In this document: positions 1 to 10,872 of the stretch, piece after piece
Layout: each line of letters opens with the position of its first letter
Position numbering within the stretch: the stretch's first letter is position 1
Source: Hyalella azteca
Lineage: Eukaryota > Arthropoda > Malacostraca > Amphipoda > Hyalellidae
Reading direction: 5' to 3'
NCBI RefSeq assembly: GCF_000764305.2
Contig: NW_025941620.1
Span: 677,339-741,338 of the forward strand
DNA length: 64,000 nucleotides
The notes under the pieces: model-generated
What the model saw: the letters and a program-made list of their open reading frames with translations, nothing else
The model's database searches: none
Told to the model about the DNA's origin: nothing
Program-made: the position numbers and the translations under genes

Positions 1-221
1 TATCTTTCCGCTATTCTTACTTTGCTATCATATATATACATACACACGAGTGCATTCTAGACAGTACAACAAGTATTTCTGATATCGAATATTTAAAATG
101 TGTGTAAAGTATTCACATTTTTGCAGCATTCACAACTGAGGACCGACGATAGTAGGAAGAATTGTGATCAAATTATTAATATTAATTTTGTTAATTAATA
201 ATATAATTTGATAATTGTCAC

Positions 222-320
222 CTGTGCTGTGGTGTCGCTGAAGCAGCGAGTCGCTGAGGTGTTGCTGGGTGTGCAGTAGCTGGCAGTTCTGGCCCAACAC
301 TCCCGCCCTCATCTCAACAT
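222..320 (-). CDS. MED4: MED4 exon 5
   Basis: Codes D (split codon) [15 protein letters not shown] to QRHHST, following PRRPYP as in other MED4 proteins. Acceptor GTGTTGGCAG, donor GTGACA, phase 1; a further exon must lie at or beyond the left edge. Confidence 0.9.
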
Positions 321-3300
321 CTGCCAACACATACACTTTATTAATATTGAAACTAATAAATATTGAAACCAATAAATATTGAAATCAACCCCTTGTCTAC
401 CGACTAATTTTTGTTAGTTCAACGTCTGCCAACACATACATTTTATTAATATTGAAACCAATTAATATTGAAATTAACTCTTTGTCTACCGACTAATTTT
501 TGTTAGTATAATATAGCATTAATGATGAGTCATGCATCTGGTGATGAAGAATTAAACCTATGCTTCAATTCAGAACTTGAGCAACTTACACTAGGTAAAA
601 CTTAGATCATAGAGACAATAAATGCGAGTGTAATTTAGTTAACACATGTGATTAATGCCATAATTTACCGCTGTTGCTGCGCTATATGAAATCCTTTATA
701 ATAAACTATATTACAATAAAAAAGCTACTAAACCATTGCGCTATATAAAAACTAGTACATAACATAAAAATCTACTAAATCGCCGATAATTTCGTACGAT
801 TACCAGACTTCAGGATATTCCATTACCAAAAATGTGGAAGGCAGTCATGAGTCACTATATAAAAAAATGAACATGACCAATTGAAGAAACTTTTTGCCAA
901 TTGCAATTAAAAAACTCCTAATTATTCATAAGAAATATAATATCAAGTTACCGATAGGATAAGGTCGCCGCGGGTCACCCTGCTGCCAGGTGGCAGGAGC
1001 AGACACGGCGTTGGTGCTGCTGATGCGGTGTGCGTAGCGCACGAGCTCCTCGGAGTTCACTGGCCGCTTGTTAGCAGCGCTGATTATCTTCAGTTTCTGC
1101 CGCGCCTGATACAAGCCCATGCTCTGAGGGAAGAGTTACAGTTCAGTCCCAAGTTTTGGCAATAATTGTACTTATCTAAAATTAATCGTTTTCAATAATG
1201 TTCAATTTGTGTACATTGTGTCTCATGCAAAAAGGTTATTTAATTCTTGTATACTTATCTTGTCTAAAATTAATCTTCGTTTTCAATGATGTTCAATTTG
1301 TATACATTGTGGCTTATGCAAAAAAGTTACTTGATTGCGCATCAGCAATGCTAGCTCTTTGGTTCTTTGAAAATATATATTACATATTTCAGAGAAAGAT
1401 TTCAGCAATTTTGTTTTCTTCTATATCTTGTTCTTTCTCACTATCTAATAAGATTTCAAGAACATGTATAAAAAATCACTTGAATTATGATGTTGCTAAA
1501 TGAATTTTTTTCTGGGTTAATGAGGATATTTCTATCTTGCAGTGACCAGTTGAGGAATGATCTAACATTTTGTTGTGCTTCATACAAGTTCTGAGATGGT
1601 CATTTTTATTAGAAAAAAGAATGCTGAGAAATTTCTGAATAACCTTCCTGTTGTCTTTATCTCTGGTATAAGCCCTATGCCCTCTGGACATATAGGGGGA
1701 ATTGTGGGTCATTTTGACCCGAAGACAACAGCAGGGTTGAGGCAACTCATTTTTTTCAACCCTCTTTGTATAGCTACTACTTAAACTGATCTTCAATAGG
1801 CATCAATCAAATCATGACTTATTTATTAAGTATGGCATTTGCACACCCAGACTTACTAACCAATTTATGATGAGCATCATAGAGTTGCTGTTCAAGGTTC
1901 TGTATGGCACTGTCCACCTTGGCAAGCTCCGCCTGTATTCCTGATATGACCTTCTCAACTGCAGCCTGATCACTGGCAACCTAAAAAACATCTTTATTTT
2001 TAGTATTAAAATTACTTCTTCATAATTTTCATCATTAATACAGTTATTACTAATGCAAAAATGACCCAATGACTGGTATATAATAGGAGCTAGAAAATTG
2101 CCAATAAATGTTGTTTTGTACTGGACTAAATGTACATACATGAAATGTAGGTAACCACTAAATGTAGGTACAACACACTCTCTGCACTGTTAATACCACA
2201 ACTAACCAGATGATCTTTCTTAGTTTCCTCATTAGGACCTCACAAATATTTAGATATCAGCAGGAAAAAGTACATGCATTTGAGAGTAGAGTTAAGATTG
2301 GAACTACACCAAAATTTGTGGACAGATTTATAATTAAATTTATACTAGGAAGGACAATGTAATGAAAATTATCATTTGATTTCTGCTATGTGAATGCATC
2401 ACAAAATTAATGTATGAATTTACCTTGATTGTCTTTTTAAGCTCTGCATCCTTTGCAATGAGAAGCTGCACAACTGCATGCTGCTCTTGTGGGGACAGCT
2501 TCTGATGTTTGGGTGCCACACTGTTGTCCACCAATTGCCTGCAAATCAACAGTTGCAGTAAATAAAATTATCAATTTAGAAATAAATTTACTCGCTTCTA
2601 CCTATAAACTCTTGTAATAGAGGCAAAGAAGAATTTTAACCAGCACTTTTCATATTGAAGTGTAACCTTAATAATTGAGGGTTTACTTTTCTAGTGTCTT
2701 AATAATTTCCCAAGACTCAAGTTTCCTAGATGATGAACTGATGACCACTAATTATGATATCATTGATAATGTATTTAATGCCTGACTGACTTTTATGGGA
2801 TCTAATGGATGCCATAATAATGGCTAATGATTAAAAGTATCAGAAAAATGATGCAAAAAAGTTGAACTGGCAGAAATATGCACTATCTTGCCAGGATTTA
2901 TTCAAATACTCAAGTCAAATTGTTAACATGTCAGGTGATCTGAGGAGTAAAATTTCTCCAAAAAGAATAGGTGTATGGTATGTATAGATATTTCTGACTT
3001 AGGGAAAATCACCCATTTATCTGGTAATGTTTTCACCCTAGTGTCCTTAAATCACCTATGAAGGAATGATTGAAAGCCATTATTCTTTTAAAAATTTGCC
3101 AGTAATTCCAGATTATCTTATGATGTTAGGAGTCGACAAAGTGGAACTTGAGAAATGGTGGTTCATTTGATCAATATCAAATCAATTTGGTCGTATGCAA
3201 ATCCAAAAATATCTTCTAAGAACTTGAATTTCAAAGAATAGGTACAGTTTTTAGATATTTGGATCCAATTTAATGCTTGTTTTTTTATAACTTCTCCCCA

Positions 3301-6300
3301 AACAATAGGATAGAATATTAGGCAAAAGTTTCCAAAAACCATGGGTAAAATAAAAATCATTCCACTAGTGGTTTTTGAAAGTCATGGAGAAAATATGCCT
3401 TCTTCCCAATTTTTTTAGAAAAATTAGGCAAAGGTTATAGAAATGGAGGAAATTGTCCTTGAGGCTTGACTTTTGAGCACTGGCATTTTTGTTGCATTCA
3501 CTTGCGGCTTCTGCACATAGTGGAAAACAATAGATTTTTTTAGAAACAACTCAAACAAGTTAATTTAAAATTCCCTGATCTAGTCTAATATGGTAATCAT
3601 TCAACACTCAATATGACAATATCTACCATCAAACGGGGGTAATAAGGGACAGTTATCCAACATTTAGTAGAGATGTAGCAGCTAAACTAATCAAAATATT
3701 GCAAAACTAAAAATAGGAGTGTAAAGTTCAACATTTTTACTATCTGTAGCATAAAGCAAAATAGAAATCATTCATTTAATACCTCTAAAAAAATCCCTGA
3801 AAAAAGTGTGAAAAGTGAGACTTTGTAAAAGCCTCTAAGGTCTAGTAAAAAAAAAAATTGACGTATTAAAAAATTCTACTTACATAAAAGTTGCACACAT
3901 GTATTAGCTTACAAACATGATTGACAGAATTTGAATATCTCTTTATGAAAAAAAAGGCAGCCATTTCTGCATGATGGGATAATAAGGCACACCCCCCAGG
4001 GTAATAAGAGAGACCCCTAAAAATGCATTTACAGTAGAACCTCAGTTAGAAAAGGCTCCAGTTAACCAAAAAAATCAATTAACAACAAAAAATTTTGATT
4101 AGATTTACTTCGCTCAGCGAAAAAAATTGATGCATCATCGTTCATCATAAAATTGTGCATAGAAGGTCATAGATAGAATAGTGCACCGGGCAACATAGAA
4201 TGAAAAGTAATTAACCTAAACTATTATTTATTTCTCCAAAACGTATGATGGTTTTCACTAAAATTTCCTTTCTGTTTGAGGTATGTTTTTTACAATCTTT
4301 TTTTGTTATAGTGAATTGACTTGACCCAATTAAAATTGTGTGAAATTACAAGCCATCCTGTGAGCTTACAGATACAGAATAAATGCTACATGGCAGCTGA
4401 TATGAAGCTTGCAGTGGACAAGGTTGTTGTAGATGCTCAATGGTAATAATGGTAATATCACATCAATAAGAAAATAATGTATGGATATTGTAATTTCATA
4501 TCAATCCTGAAAAAACAAGTAAAAGTCACAGAAAATGTCATTTATTCTACATCTACATCATCTACAAAGGAAGAGGAGGACTTCAGAGTTCTGTTAGTAA
4601 TGGATTAGTACACTTTGCATGCTTCAAATGTTTTAAAATTGAGTTTTATTGCCAGTGCAGATTACCCCATTTCCAGGGGTAATTTGGACCCCATTTCCAG
4701 GGGTAATTTGGGACGCTTTTACTTTGCGTCTGGCACCTAATGAATAGCATATGGAATTTTTTTAAAGATGCCATACAGATACAATAGCCCTTGCAAAGTG
4801 CTTTAAAATGAGCCTAAACTTGTCTATGAAATGTTTTATGGTAATAAGTTATTAGCAAAAAATGCTCAAAACTGCCCCTTATTATCCGTTTGACCGTACC
4901 ATATCCATACGTATGTATGATAGAGGTTGACACTCAGCCTCAGAGAACATAGACAAGTCAGCAGTGTGTTATCAATAAATTAAAGTATATAAATACGTAG
5001 CTTAAGCCGCCCGCCCATACACAAGAAATTGGTTTAATCTTGAGTAAATGAGGAAATTAAAAGTGAACTGATTCTAAAAAATCTCTGCTTTGCCACTAGG
5101 TATGGTTGACAGCCTGGAGTATGGAGTTGCTGGTATGATAATATACATGATACTTAACTACCGGTACTGTCTACTTATGGCCTGATAGGTCAAAAAAATC
5201 TTTTTAATTGCTGATTGACCAATATGCTTCAGCCCAAAGTCATAAACTTCCCAGTTTGGTTTGGTAATAGGGCTAGGGCCAGCTGCAGCTGGCCTCGCGC
5301 TGGGACTGCACGGCGTACGAGGCGCATCCTCCGGGTGGCGGATGGAGGGAACACCGTAAGGTGACGTGGACCAACGCAGTCTAAGGGAAGGAAACCCTGA
5401 CAGAAAACCACTGGCCCTCCAAGCCTGGGAGTTGGGCAGAAAGCTAACAACCTACTCCCAGAAAACAATCTTGTTACAGAAACAAACAGGCAGAGAAGTC
5501 ACTCATGGAATGGACACCTGTCAACAAGACAGGTGTCCATTCAATGATTGATTGAATCTGAAATGGATTTCAGATTCGTAATCTACACCCCAAAAAACAT
5601 ATAATTAAAAAAAACACCCTTTTTTTGGATGTAGTTAATCTGCAATAATACCGGAGTGACGTCCAAGCCTTGTGCACCTTATGGCGTGGAGAGAACTGAA
5701 CTGAACTAAACAGCTGCAGCTGGTCAGGCATGGAATACATCTTTTTTCTGTTAGCTTCCAAAATGCCACTTTTGATTTATTACTAGCCTATTTTGCAAGC
5801 TACAAGATTCCTGCTAGATGGATTACCTAATTTAGCTAATCACCTCCTCCATTTTTAACTACAGTGCATGTTCAAACTAAGAGAAAGTTATCAAAAATAT
5901 GCCAGTTTGGAGCAGTAATATTTTAGTACTAATAGTAATAGTAGCTAACTAGAAAGTTTTTAATCTTGAATAGGGCAAATTCCTGAAATGGGATTCAAAT
6001 ATTAAATAGATAGGCCTACACAGCTTTGTTCCTAGCTTCATCCAAAATAACTTGCTAGCAACTCAGTCACAAGTAATAATTGCAAGGTAAAAAAGTAAGA
6101 TTCTATTCCAGGCAAGATTTAAAACTTCCTACTTATTTTTCAATATTAAAGATTGAGCTGATGACAATGTACATTTGCCATGTACATTCACATTGCATAG
6201 TGCACCTGTTCAAGTAGACTATATGTAATTCACTGAAATATTTAGGAGCACATAATGATAATACAACGAAAATGCTTACCGGCATATTATTTCAACATCA

Positions 6301-6344
6301 TCAATGAGTGTGAGCAAAGTTTCTTTTGTACTAATGGTACTCAT
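222..6344 (-). CDS. MED4: Mediator complex subunit 4 (3' end off the left edge)
   Basis: Five exons on the minus strand: 6280-6344, 2424-2538, 1861-1980, 952-1123 and 222-320, all joining in phase with GT/AG borders. MED4 is a subunit of the middle module of Mediator, the nuclear coactivator that links transcription factors to RNA polymerase II. Family hallmarks are visible: a charged helical, coiled-coil-like region ([11 protein letters not shown], then [19 protein letters not shown]), the ARQKLKII segment, the signature [16 protein letters not shown] followed by [15 protein letters not shown], and then [10 protein letters not shown]. The start [11 protein letters not shown] is the first ATG of the 5' exon, just after the divergent promoter. 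The last exon here ends in phase 1 at 222 with a GTGACA donor, so the C-terminal part lies outside the window. The identification is secure; the exon borders are my own reading. Confidence 0.93.
314..506. repeat. 105-bp tandem duplication spanning the MED4 exon 5 acceptor
   Basis: The segment beginning TCAACATCTGCCAACACATA recurs 105 bases further on at 419 with a few substitutions. Each copy carries the polypyrimidine/AG acceptor and the first exon bases, so a decoy acceptor lies upstream of the real one. Confidence 0.8.
952..1123 (-). CDS. MED4: MED4 exon 4 (signature exon)
   Basis: Codes [30 protein letters not shown] and [12 protein letters not shown], the most conserved part of MED4. 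Acceptor CTTCCCTCAG, donor GTAACT, ends in phase 1. Confidence 0.95.
1861..1980 (-). CDS. MED4: MED4 exon 3
   Basis: Forty codons in phase 0 at both ends, acceptor TTTTTTAG and donor GTTAGT. Predicted coiled coil: [14 protein letters not shown] through [12 protein letters not shown]. Confidence 0.9.
2424..2538 (-). CDS. MED4: MED4 exon 2
   Basis: Begins after TTGATTTGCAG, ends at a GTAAAT donor in phase 0. Codes [12 protein letters not shown]... to [11 protein letters not shown], the charged helical region in which MED4 proteins show V.LL..D.EL. Confidence 0.9.
3626..4896. mobile_element. TA-flanked MITE-like element in MED4 intron 1
   Basis: The ends form an imperfect inverted repeat of about 30 bases (left CCATCAAACGG, right complement CGGTCAAACGG, both continuing into TAATAAGGG and CAGTT), bounded by TA on each side as in Tc1/mariner target sites. 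The interior repeats short GGGGTAAT motifs near 4660-4710 and has no open frame. Non-autonomous; the superfamily is inferred from the TA duplication. Confidence 0.65.
5229..5500. other. GC-rich block, possible retroelement fragment
   Basis: A block clearly richer in G and C than the surrounding MED4 intron. It contains a stretch around 5395-5470 (accctgacagaaaacc, gctaacaacctactcccaga) that resembles 5' ends of non-LTR retrotransposons. I see no reverse transcriptase frame, so this rests on resemblance only. Confidence 0.25.
5509..5577. other. Three hairpins in a row
   Basis: A 14-bp stem (5509-5522 with 5528-5541), a 7-bp stem (5539-5545 with 5551-5557) and an 11-bp stem (5554-5564 with 5567-5577) overlap by a few bases so that each arm leads into the next. 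Confidence 0.8.
6280..6344 (-). CDS. MED4: MED4 exon 1 (start codon)
   Basis: Codes [20 protein letters not shown] plus C and two bases; donor GTAAGC. The ATG is at 6342-6344. It ends in phase 2 and joins exon 2 to give an arginine codon. Confidence 0.85.
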
Positions 6345-6707
6345 TCTGACGAACTGAATTTGTTTTCGACTTCTTCTTTGCAAAGATTTGAACTTCGGAT
6401 CCGTTTTTATGAGGACTCGGTTAGGATTTGAACTGGAACTTATGCGGGGCACGACGCACGATACTGCTTCATTATCCTTGTAGCCTGTAGGATTATTTAT
6501 AAGAAGGTTGCCTGCGTCCTGCCCTTACTAGAGTCAGTTTCCATTTACGCGCTGGCGGATAGTACAATTGTTTACGTGAGTCCGGATTTCAAAAAGCAGC
6601 GTTGACTCCCTCAAAATTAAGAGTTTTTCCAACTTTTGTGAGTATTTTTTCAACAATTTTGAATGAAATTTTACCTAGCGTAGTAGGTACTTGAGAAACA
6701 AATTACA
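6345..6707. promoter_or_regulatory. Divergent MED4/COMMD3 promoter region
   Basis: The 363 bases between the two start codons must hold both 5' untranslated regions and promoters. I see no TATA box at a convincing distance from either gene. Head-to-head arrangement of housekeeping genes suggests a shared bidirectional promoter. Confidence 0.6.
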
Positions 6708-6852
6708 ATGGAACTATCGTTTGAAGTTTGTAATGCTTTGAAAGCTCTATCGTCGAGCCCTAAGGCCGAATTTGAAGCGGTGGTGGTACAAGCAACTGAA
6801 GACCTGATTGAAATCTCTCAAGAAGAAAAAATTGTTACATGTCAAAGCAAAG
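6708..6852 (+). CDS. COMMD3: COMMD3 exon 1
   Basis: ATG at 6708 in the context ACAATGG; 48 codons ending CQSK plus one base; donor GTAATG. No other ATG opens this frame upstream. Confidence 0.88.
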
Positions 6853-9800
6853 GTAATGACTGTGCTGCAGACTAATAAATATATATGTTCTCTTATTCTT
6901 ATATAGGTATCTCAGTTTTACCTACTCTATCATCTATGGTCTACCTACCATTTTTCTGTTTATGTACAGCAATCCCTTGATTAACGCGGTTAATAAATCC
7001 CCGAGTTTTACCGTGTTAAGCAAAACCGCGCTAATCAAACTTAAGAATATATGGGAATAATTATAATGAATCCTCAAAAACAGCAAAGGAAAGGAAAAGT
7101 TTGATAAAAGTGAGCAGTAGATATGGCAGCGATCTTGACCAGTTGAAGGCTAACAAGTAACTAGCCCTTTACGCACTGAATTATGTTTCGAAAGTGAAAA
7201 AACAATCTGAATTACTTTTCAGATCACGCGCAGTTTTTGTGTTAAACTGGCAGTAGCGACGCGCCTACTCCATCGAACGTCGTTCGAACGAGTTCACAAC
7301 ATGTGACGCTACCGTCACACTCGAGGGACCTTATTTAAAGAATTATTGGCTGAAATTCATAAAGTAACAACATTTGGCGAATTCTTCCAAAAGTCGTAAC
7401 AAAAGTAACAACATAAGATCTAATAAGCAAAAAGTAACACTTTTGTTACGAACGTAACACCTCTGGCTAGAGGCGGGAAAATGATGCGTTGTGAAAAAAA
7501 AAGTCGCGCTAATCAAAACTGGCACCGCGTAGATTAAGGGTAGGTCGCAAATTTTTTTTCCGTGTTAATCAAAACCGCGGTATTCAAAACCGTGCTAATC
7601 AAGGGATTGCTGTACATTACAATGATTACATGTCTGACAAAATGAATAAAATTTTTACATTTTAGAAAGATTGAAGTCTGTACCTACTCTGTGATATTCT
7701 TGCCTTAGGTTTAAATAGGTATTTAGGTAATCATAGAAATTAAAACAAAATGAAATTCTAGAAATGTTTAATATGTTTTTGATCCACCTTGGTCCTTGGC
7801 CTCATTTTCATTCATGGTAGAAGATTGGTGATTGACAGAGTTAGGAATTTAGGATTTGTCTTATTTTGTGCATAATGATAACTAATTTATGAAACTAATC
7901 TGCATCCATTATGAATTGATCTATGAAATAACTATCATCCATTATGGAATTGATCTGCATCCATATTAATTGACCAATCCATTTTATTTGGAATTATTGC
8001 CTCAAGAATTTTGCTCCATCATTCTAACAAAATAGGAATGAATACTGAATCTAACAACTGTCTCTTCATTCTTCAAGCTTTGGGCTGGCCCTTTTTTAGT
8101 ATGTATTTTGTTTGCTACAAAAGCTCCATGTATGATATAGGATGTAGCCTACATGGAGCTTTCGTAGCAAACAAAATACCGTAAAATGGGGTAACTTTGA
8201 CCACTTTTTTTCAAAACAATGCCATTTTTTTACTAGATAAGTTAAACTTAAATTGAAACATGCAAAATACAGGTCTATAGACTATACTCTAGCATTACTC
8301 ACCATAAATTGCTGGCTCCTGCCTCTCATAGTTTTGATGTACCGTAAAATGGGGTAACTTAGACCACTTTTTTTCTTATAAATGATGCCATTTTCTTACT
8401 AGCTAAATTAAACTTGAATTGAAACATGCAAAATACAGGTCTATACTCTAGCTTCACTCACCATAAATTGCTGGTTCCTGCCTCTCATAGTCTTCATGTA
8501 ATTTAAAAAAAGTGATGGTCTTTGTTACCCCAGCTCTTGGGGTAACTTAGACCGGGTGGTAAAATCAATTATTTTTTTTTGGTAAAATAACTCCAAATAA
8601 CTCCAGGTTTTGGTGCATTGTAGTAGAACTCTTCTAGACTCTGACAGGCTTTAAATAATAGCTCTTTTTTGTGGATCACATTTTTAATTTTTTAACCTAT
8701 TAGATATGCAAACTTTTTAAATCTTTCTATTGTGTTATGTAGCCTCAGTATTAGGTCTTTGATGGCCATTGACAAAATTTTTCTATGTTGAATCGTTTTT
8801 GAGTTTTGGGGGTTTTTGTTAAAAAAACGAAAAGTGGTCAAAGTTACCCTGCCGGTCAAAGTAACCCCATTTTACGGTACATACTAAGAAAGGGCCAGCC
8901 CAAATTATGCTTGCTGCAGCTCACCCAACATGTCTGCCACTGTGCAGAGAGTGGATGAATATTGCAAGATCTTTTGCAACGCTTCAGTAGCAAAATTTAC
9001 GCCTTCAGAAGATTTTGCCAACACATTTAGATCGAAATTCTTGCATTTAATATATTTGTCAGTCTTTGGCCAACTATTTAGAAAAAAGTAAGGTTTCCAG
9101 TACATTGGATGGATCAGGATGCAGTGAAGCTTGTCCGGAAACCAGTTGTGATGAGTTCCTGCCAAAAAAATGTAAACAAGTTTATGATTGCGCAGTTGCG
9201 GTCACATTAGAGCGTTCAGACTGCATTATCACATGTTCAGTTGACATTTGCTGTACACTTGGACTGTTTTTAGGGTAAAATTAGTTATTTGAGGTAACAC
9301 ATGCATGCTACCTTGTAAATAAGTTTGTAAGTTTGTGGCTTGTAAATAGTTTTTCATTACTCAGCATAAATGGCTTTTCATTAAAAATTACCAGGTGACA
9401 CATCTTGAAAATGGTTGGTGACGCTTTGGGCTTAAAAACCCATATATTGGCAATGCTGCTTCCACCCTCTGCACCCTGGCATGTAGGGTAGTACAATTGT
9501 GCAAGGTATCTTCTTAATTATTTAAGCAACTGTTATCTTTGTTCACAGTGTGCTGCAGTAGCAGTTCAAGCTATAGCTCTCTGCTGACTCTATTCACTGA
9601 GCTTTCTAAGCATCAATTGTCAAGCCAGCACCTCACAGAGCAGCTACAAGACTTGGATTGGCCACAAGGTGGGAACTAGCCTAACTGCATCACAAAAAGT
9701 ATTCTAGTTGTTATTATGCATAAGAATGGTAGTACAATGTTACATTTTTAGTAGGTATGTGTAGAATATTTCTAAGATTAAAATCATTTTTAATTTGAGT

Positions 9801-10836
9801 ATTGAGCACTTCATTGATAATCATACCGTATTCTAATAAATTTAATGAAAATCTCATATTATTGCATATTCAAATGTACTTCCAGTCTATTCCAAGACTG
9901 ATGGAAGATGATAAATGTAACAGAATGTTCTTTACAGTAATTGGTCAAATAACTAATGAAGTAAATTTAATCTATTTATATATTCAGAGTTTGTCCAATT
10001 TTTTCAAAACAATCAATATTTTAGGTTCTAAAGAACAGCATGATATGACAGGCAGTTATGTCCAGAAGGAAATGTCTGAAGTTTTTGTGCTTCACTTTGA
10101 TGCAAATGGAGAGGGGAGAAATGCATCTTAATGAAAATCTATGGATTCAATGTTTCATATTAATGTACTTGTATAACAGATCGCATAGCAAGTGTCTGCA
10201 CGGCATATGAGAGTGTGACATCATCTGTTCGTTGCTGCCTCTCTTCAGTGGCGTCACTGCTACCGCATATAGTGGACGTTGACTGGAAACTGGTGCATAC
10301 TGTATCTGTGAGTGCTGGTTCTTTATTTAGGTATTTATTTATATCGAATTGCAACCTTTAGTTTGACAGTAATCACATTTGATTGTGCATTTATTCTCTC
10401 CATGTTGGAATAACAATGAGGTTTTATACCAGAAAATATGTTTAATAAATACAAGTAAAATCCAGCATTTTCTTATCAAAGATAGAAGTTATAATTCATC
10501 CATGTTGTAGACTATTACTAGACAGGCAATTTTAGATGAACTAATCCCTAAACCTGTTTTTTTATAGTATGTACTTCTAATGCAGTACTTTTTCAGAGTA
10601 CTTCTAATGCAGCTGAAAAAGAGAGCGTCTACCTTCTACGTTTCACCGTGCGACCTAGCAACATGGCCAGCAATGGTACTGGCTGCAGCACTAATGAGGC
10701 TGGTAGTGCTGCTAGTGGTAGCAAACCTAACCTTGAGTATATTACATTGCGATGTTCCTTGCCGGAACTCGTTGCTGTCACAGACTCTCTTAGAAGAGCT
10801 GTTGCCACTCTTAACAAACTTGCAGGCGCAAACTGA
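6708..10836 (+). CDS. COMMD3: COMM domain-containing protein 3
   Basis: Four plus-strand exons, 6708-6852, 9549-9668, 10180-10307 and 10597-10836, join in phase to a complete protein of about 210 residues. COMMD proteins form the Commander complex with CCDC22/CCDC93 and act in endosomal recycling and NF-kB control. The N-terminus MELSFEVCNALKAL matches the COMMD3 type (MELS...). The helical N-terminal domain is followed by the COMM domain at about residue 120: IVDVDWKLVHTVS, then VYLLRFTVRP, LEYITLRCSLPEL and a final helix LRRAVATLNKLAGAN. Most family members are about 195 residues; the excess is a Ser/Gly/Asn loop (SNGTGCSTNEAGSAASG) between COMM strands. A poly(A) signal AATAAA lies at 10867-10872. 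It is divergent from MED4 and convergent with the amine oxidase region. Confidence 0.92.
6967..7612. mobile_element. TA-flanked MITE with pogo/Tigger-like ends
   Basis: Left end CAGCAATCCCTTGATTAACG and right end (complement) CAGCAATCCCTTGATTAGCA are inverted repeats bounded by TA on both sides. The 646-bp body has no transposase frame but repeats the end motif internally (gttaatcaaaaccgcg). CAGNAATCCCTT ends with TA duplications are typical of pogo/Tigger elements. Confidence 0.7.
8080..8904. mobile_element. Foldback palindrome split by a nested MITE
   Basis: Removing 8179-8877 with one TA restores a palindrome with arms of about 57 bp (8080-8132 against 8150-8178 plus 8878-8904) and a 17-base loop; only a couple of mismatches are seen in the arms. 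This looks like a snap-back MITE that was hit by a second element. Confidence 0.75.
8179..8877. mobile_element. Nested TA-flanked MITE
   Basis: Starts CCGTAAAATGGGGTAACTTT and ends with the inverted complement; TA on both sides. The first 160 bases are directly repeated (8179-8338 and 8341-8500, diverged), each beginning with the terminal motif. No coding capacity. Confidence 0.75.
8905..9278. other. Unassigned open stretch in COMMD3 intron 1
   Basis: Open frames of 86 codons (minus, 8905-9165) and 70 codons (plus, 9066-9278) overlap. I recognise no family in either, and the minus frame begins next to the foldback element, so transposon debris is likelier than a gene. Confidence 0.2.
9549..9668 (+). 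CDS. COMMD3: COMMD3 exon 2
   Basis: Acceptor TTGTTCACAG, donor GTGGGA, phase 1 at both ends. Codes CCSSSSSYSSLLTLFTELSK, then HQLSSQHLTEQLQDLDWPQ. The serine run sits where vertebrate COMMD3 has an alanine run. Confidence 0.85.
10180..10307 (+). CDS. COMMD3: COMMD3 exon 3 (COMM domain start)
   Basis: Acceptor TATAACAG, donor GTGAGT. Codes RIASVCTAYE... LLPHIVDVDWKLVHTVS, which contains the first COMM-domain strand (DVDW.L). Confidence 0.9.
10597..10836 (+). CDS. COMMD3: COMMD3 exon 4 and stop
   Basis: Eighty codons from STSNAAEKESVYLLRFTV to the stop at 10834-10836. The 15-mer gtacttctaatgcag occurs at the exon start and again 28 bases upstream, so the exon begins with a small duplication that straddles the acceptor. 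Confidence 0.9.
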   Translation, partial: STSNAAEKESVYLLRFTVRPSNMASNGTGCSTNEAGSAASGSKPNLEYITLRCSLPELVAVTDSLRRAVATLNKLAGAN

Positions 10837-10872
10837 CCATTTCTTTTTGCATATTTTATTCCTATTAATAAA

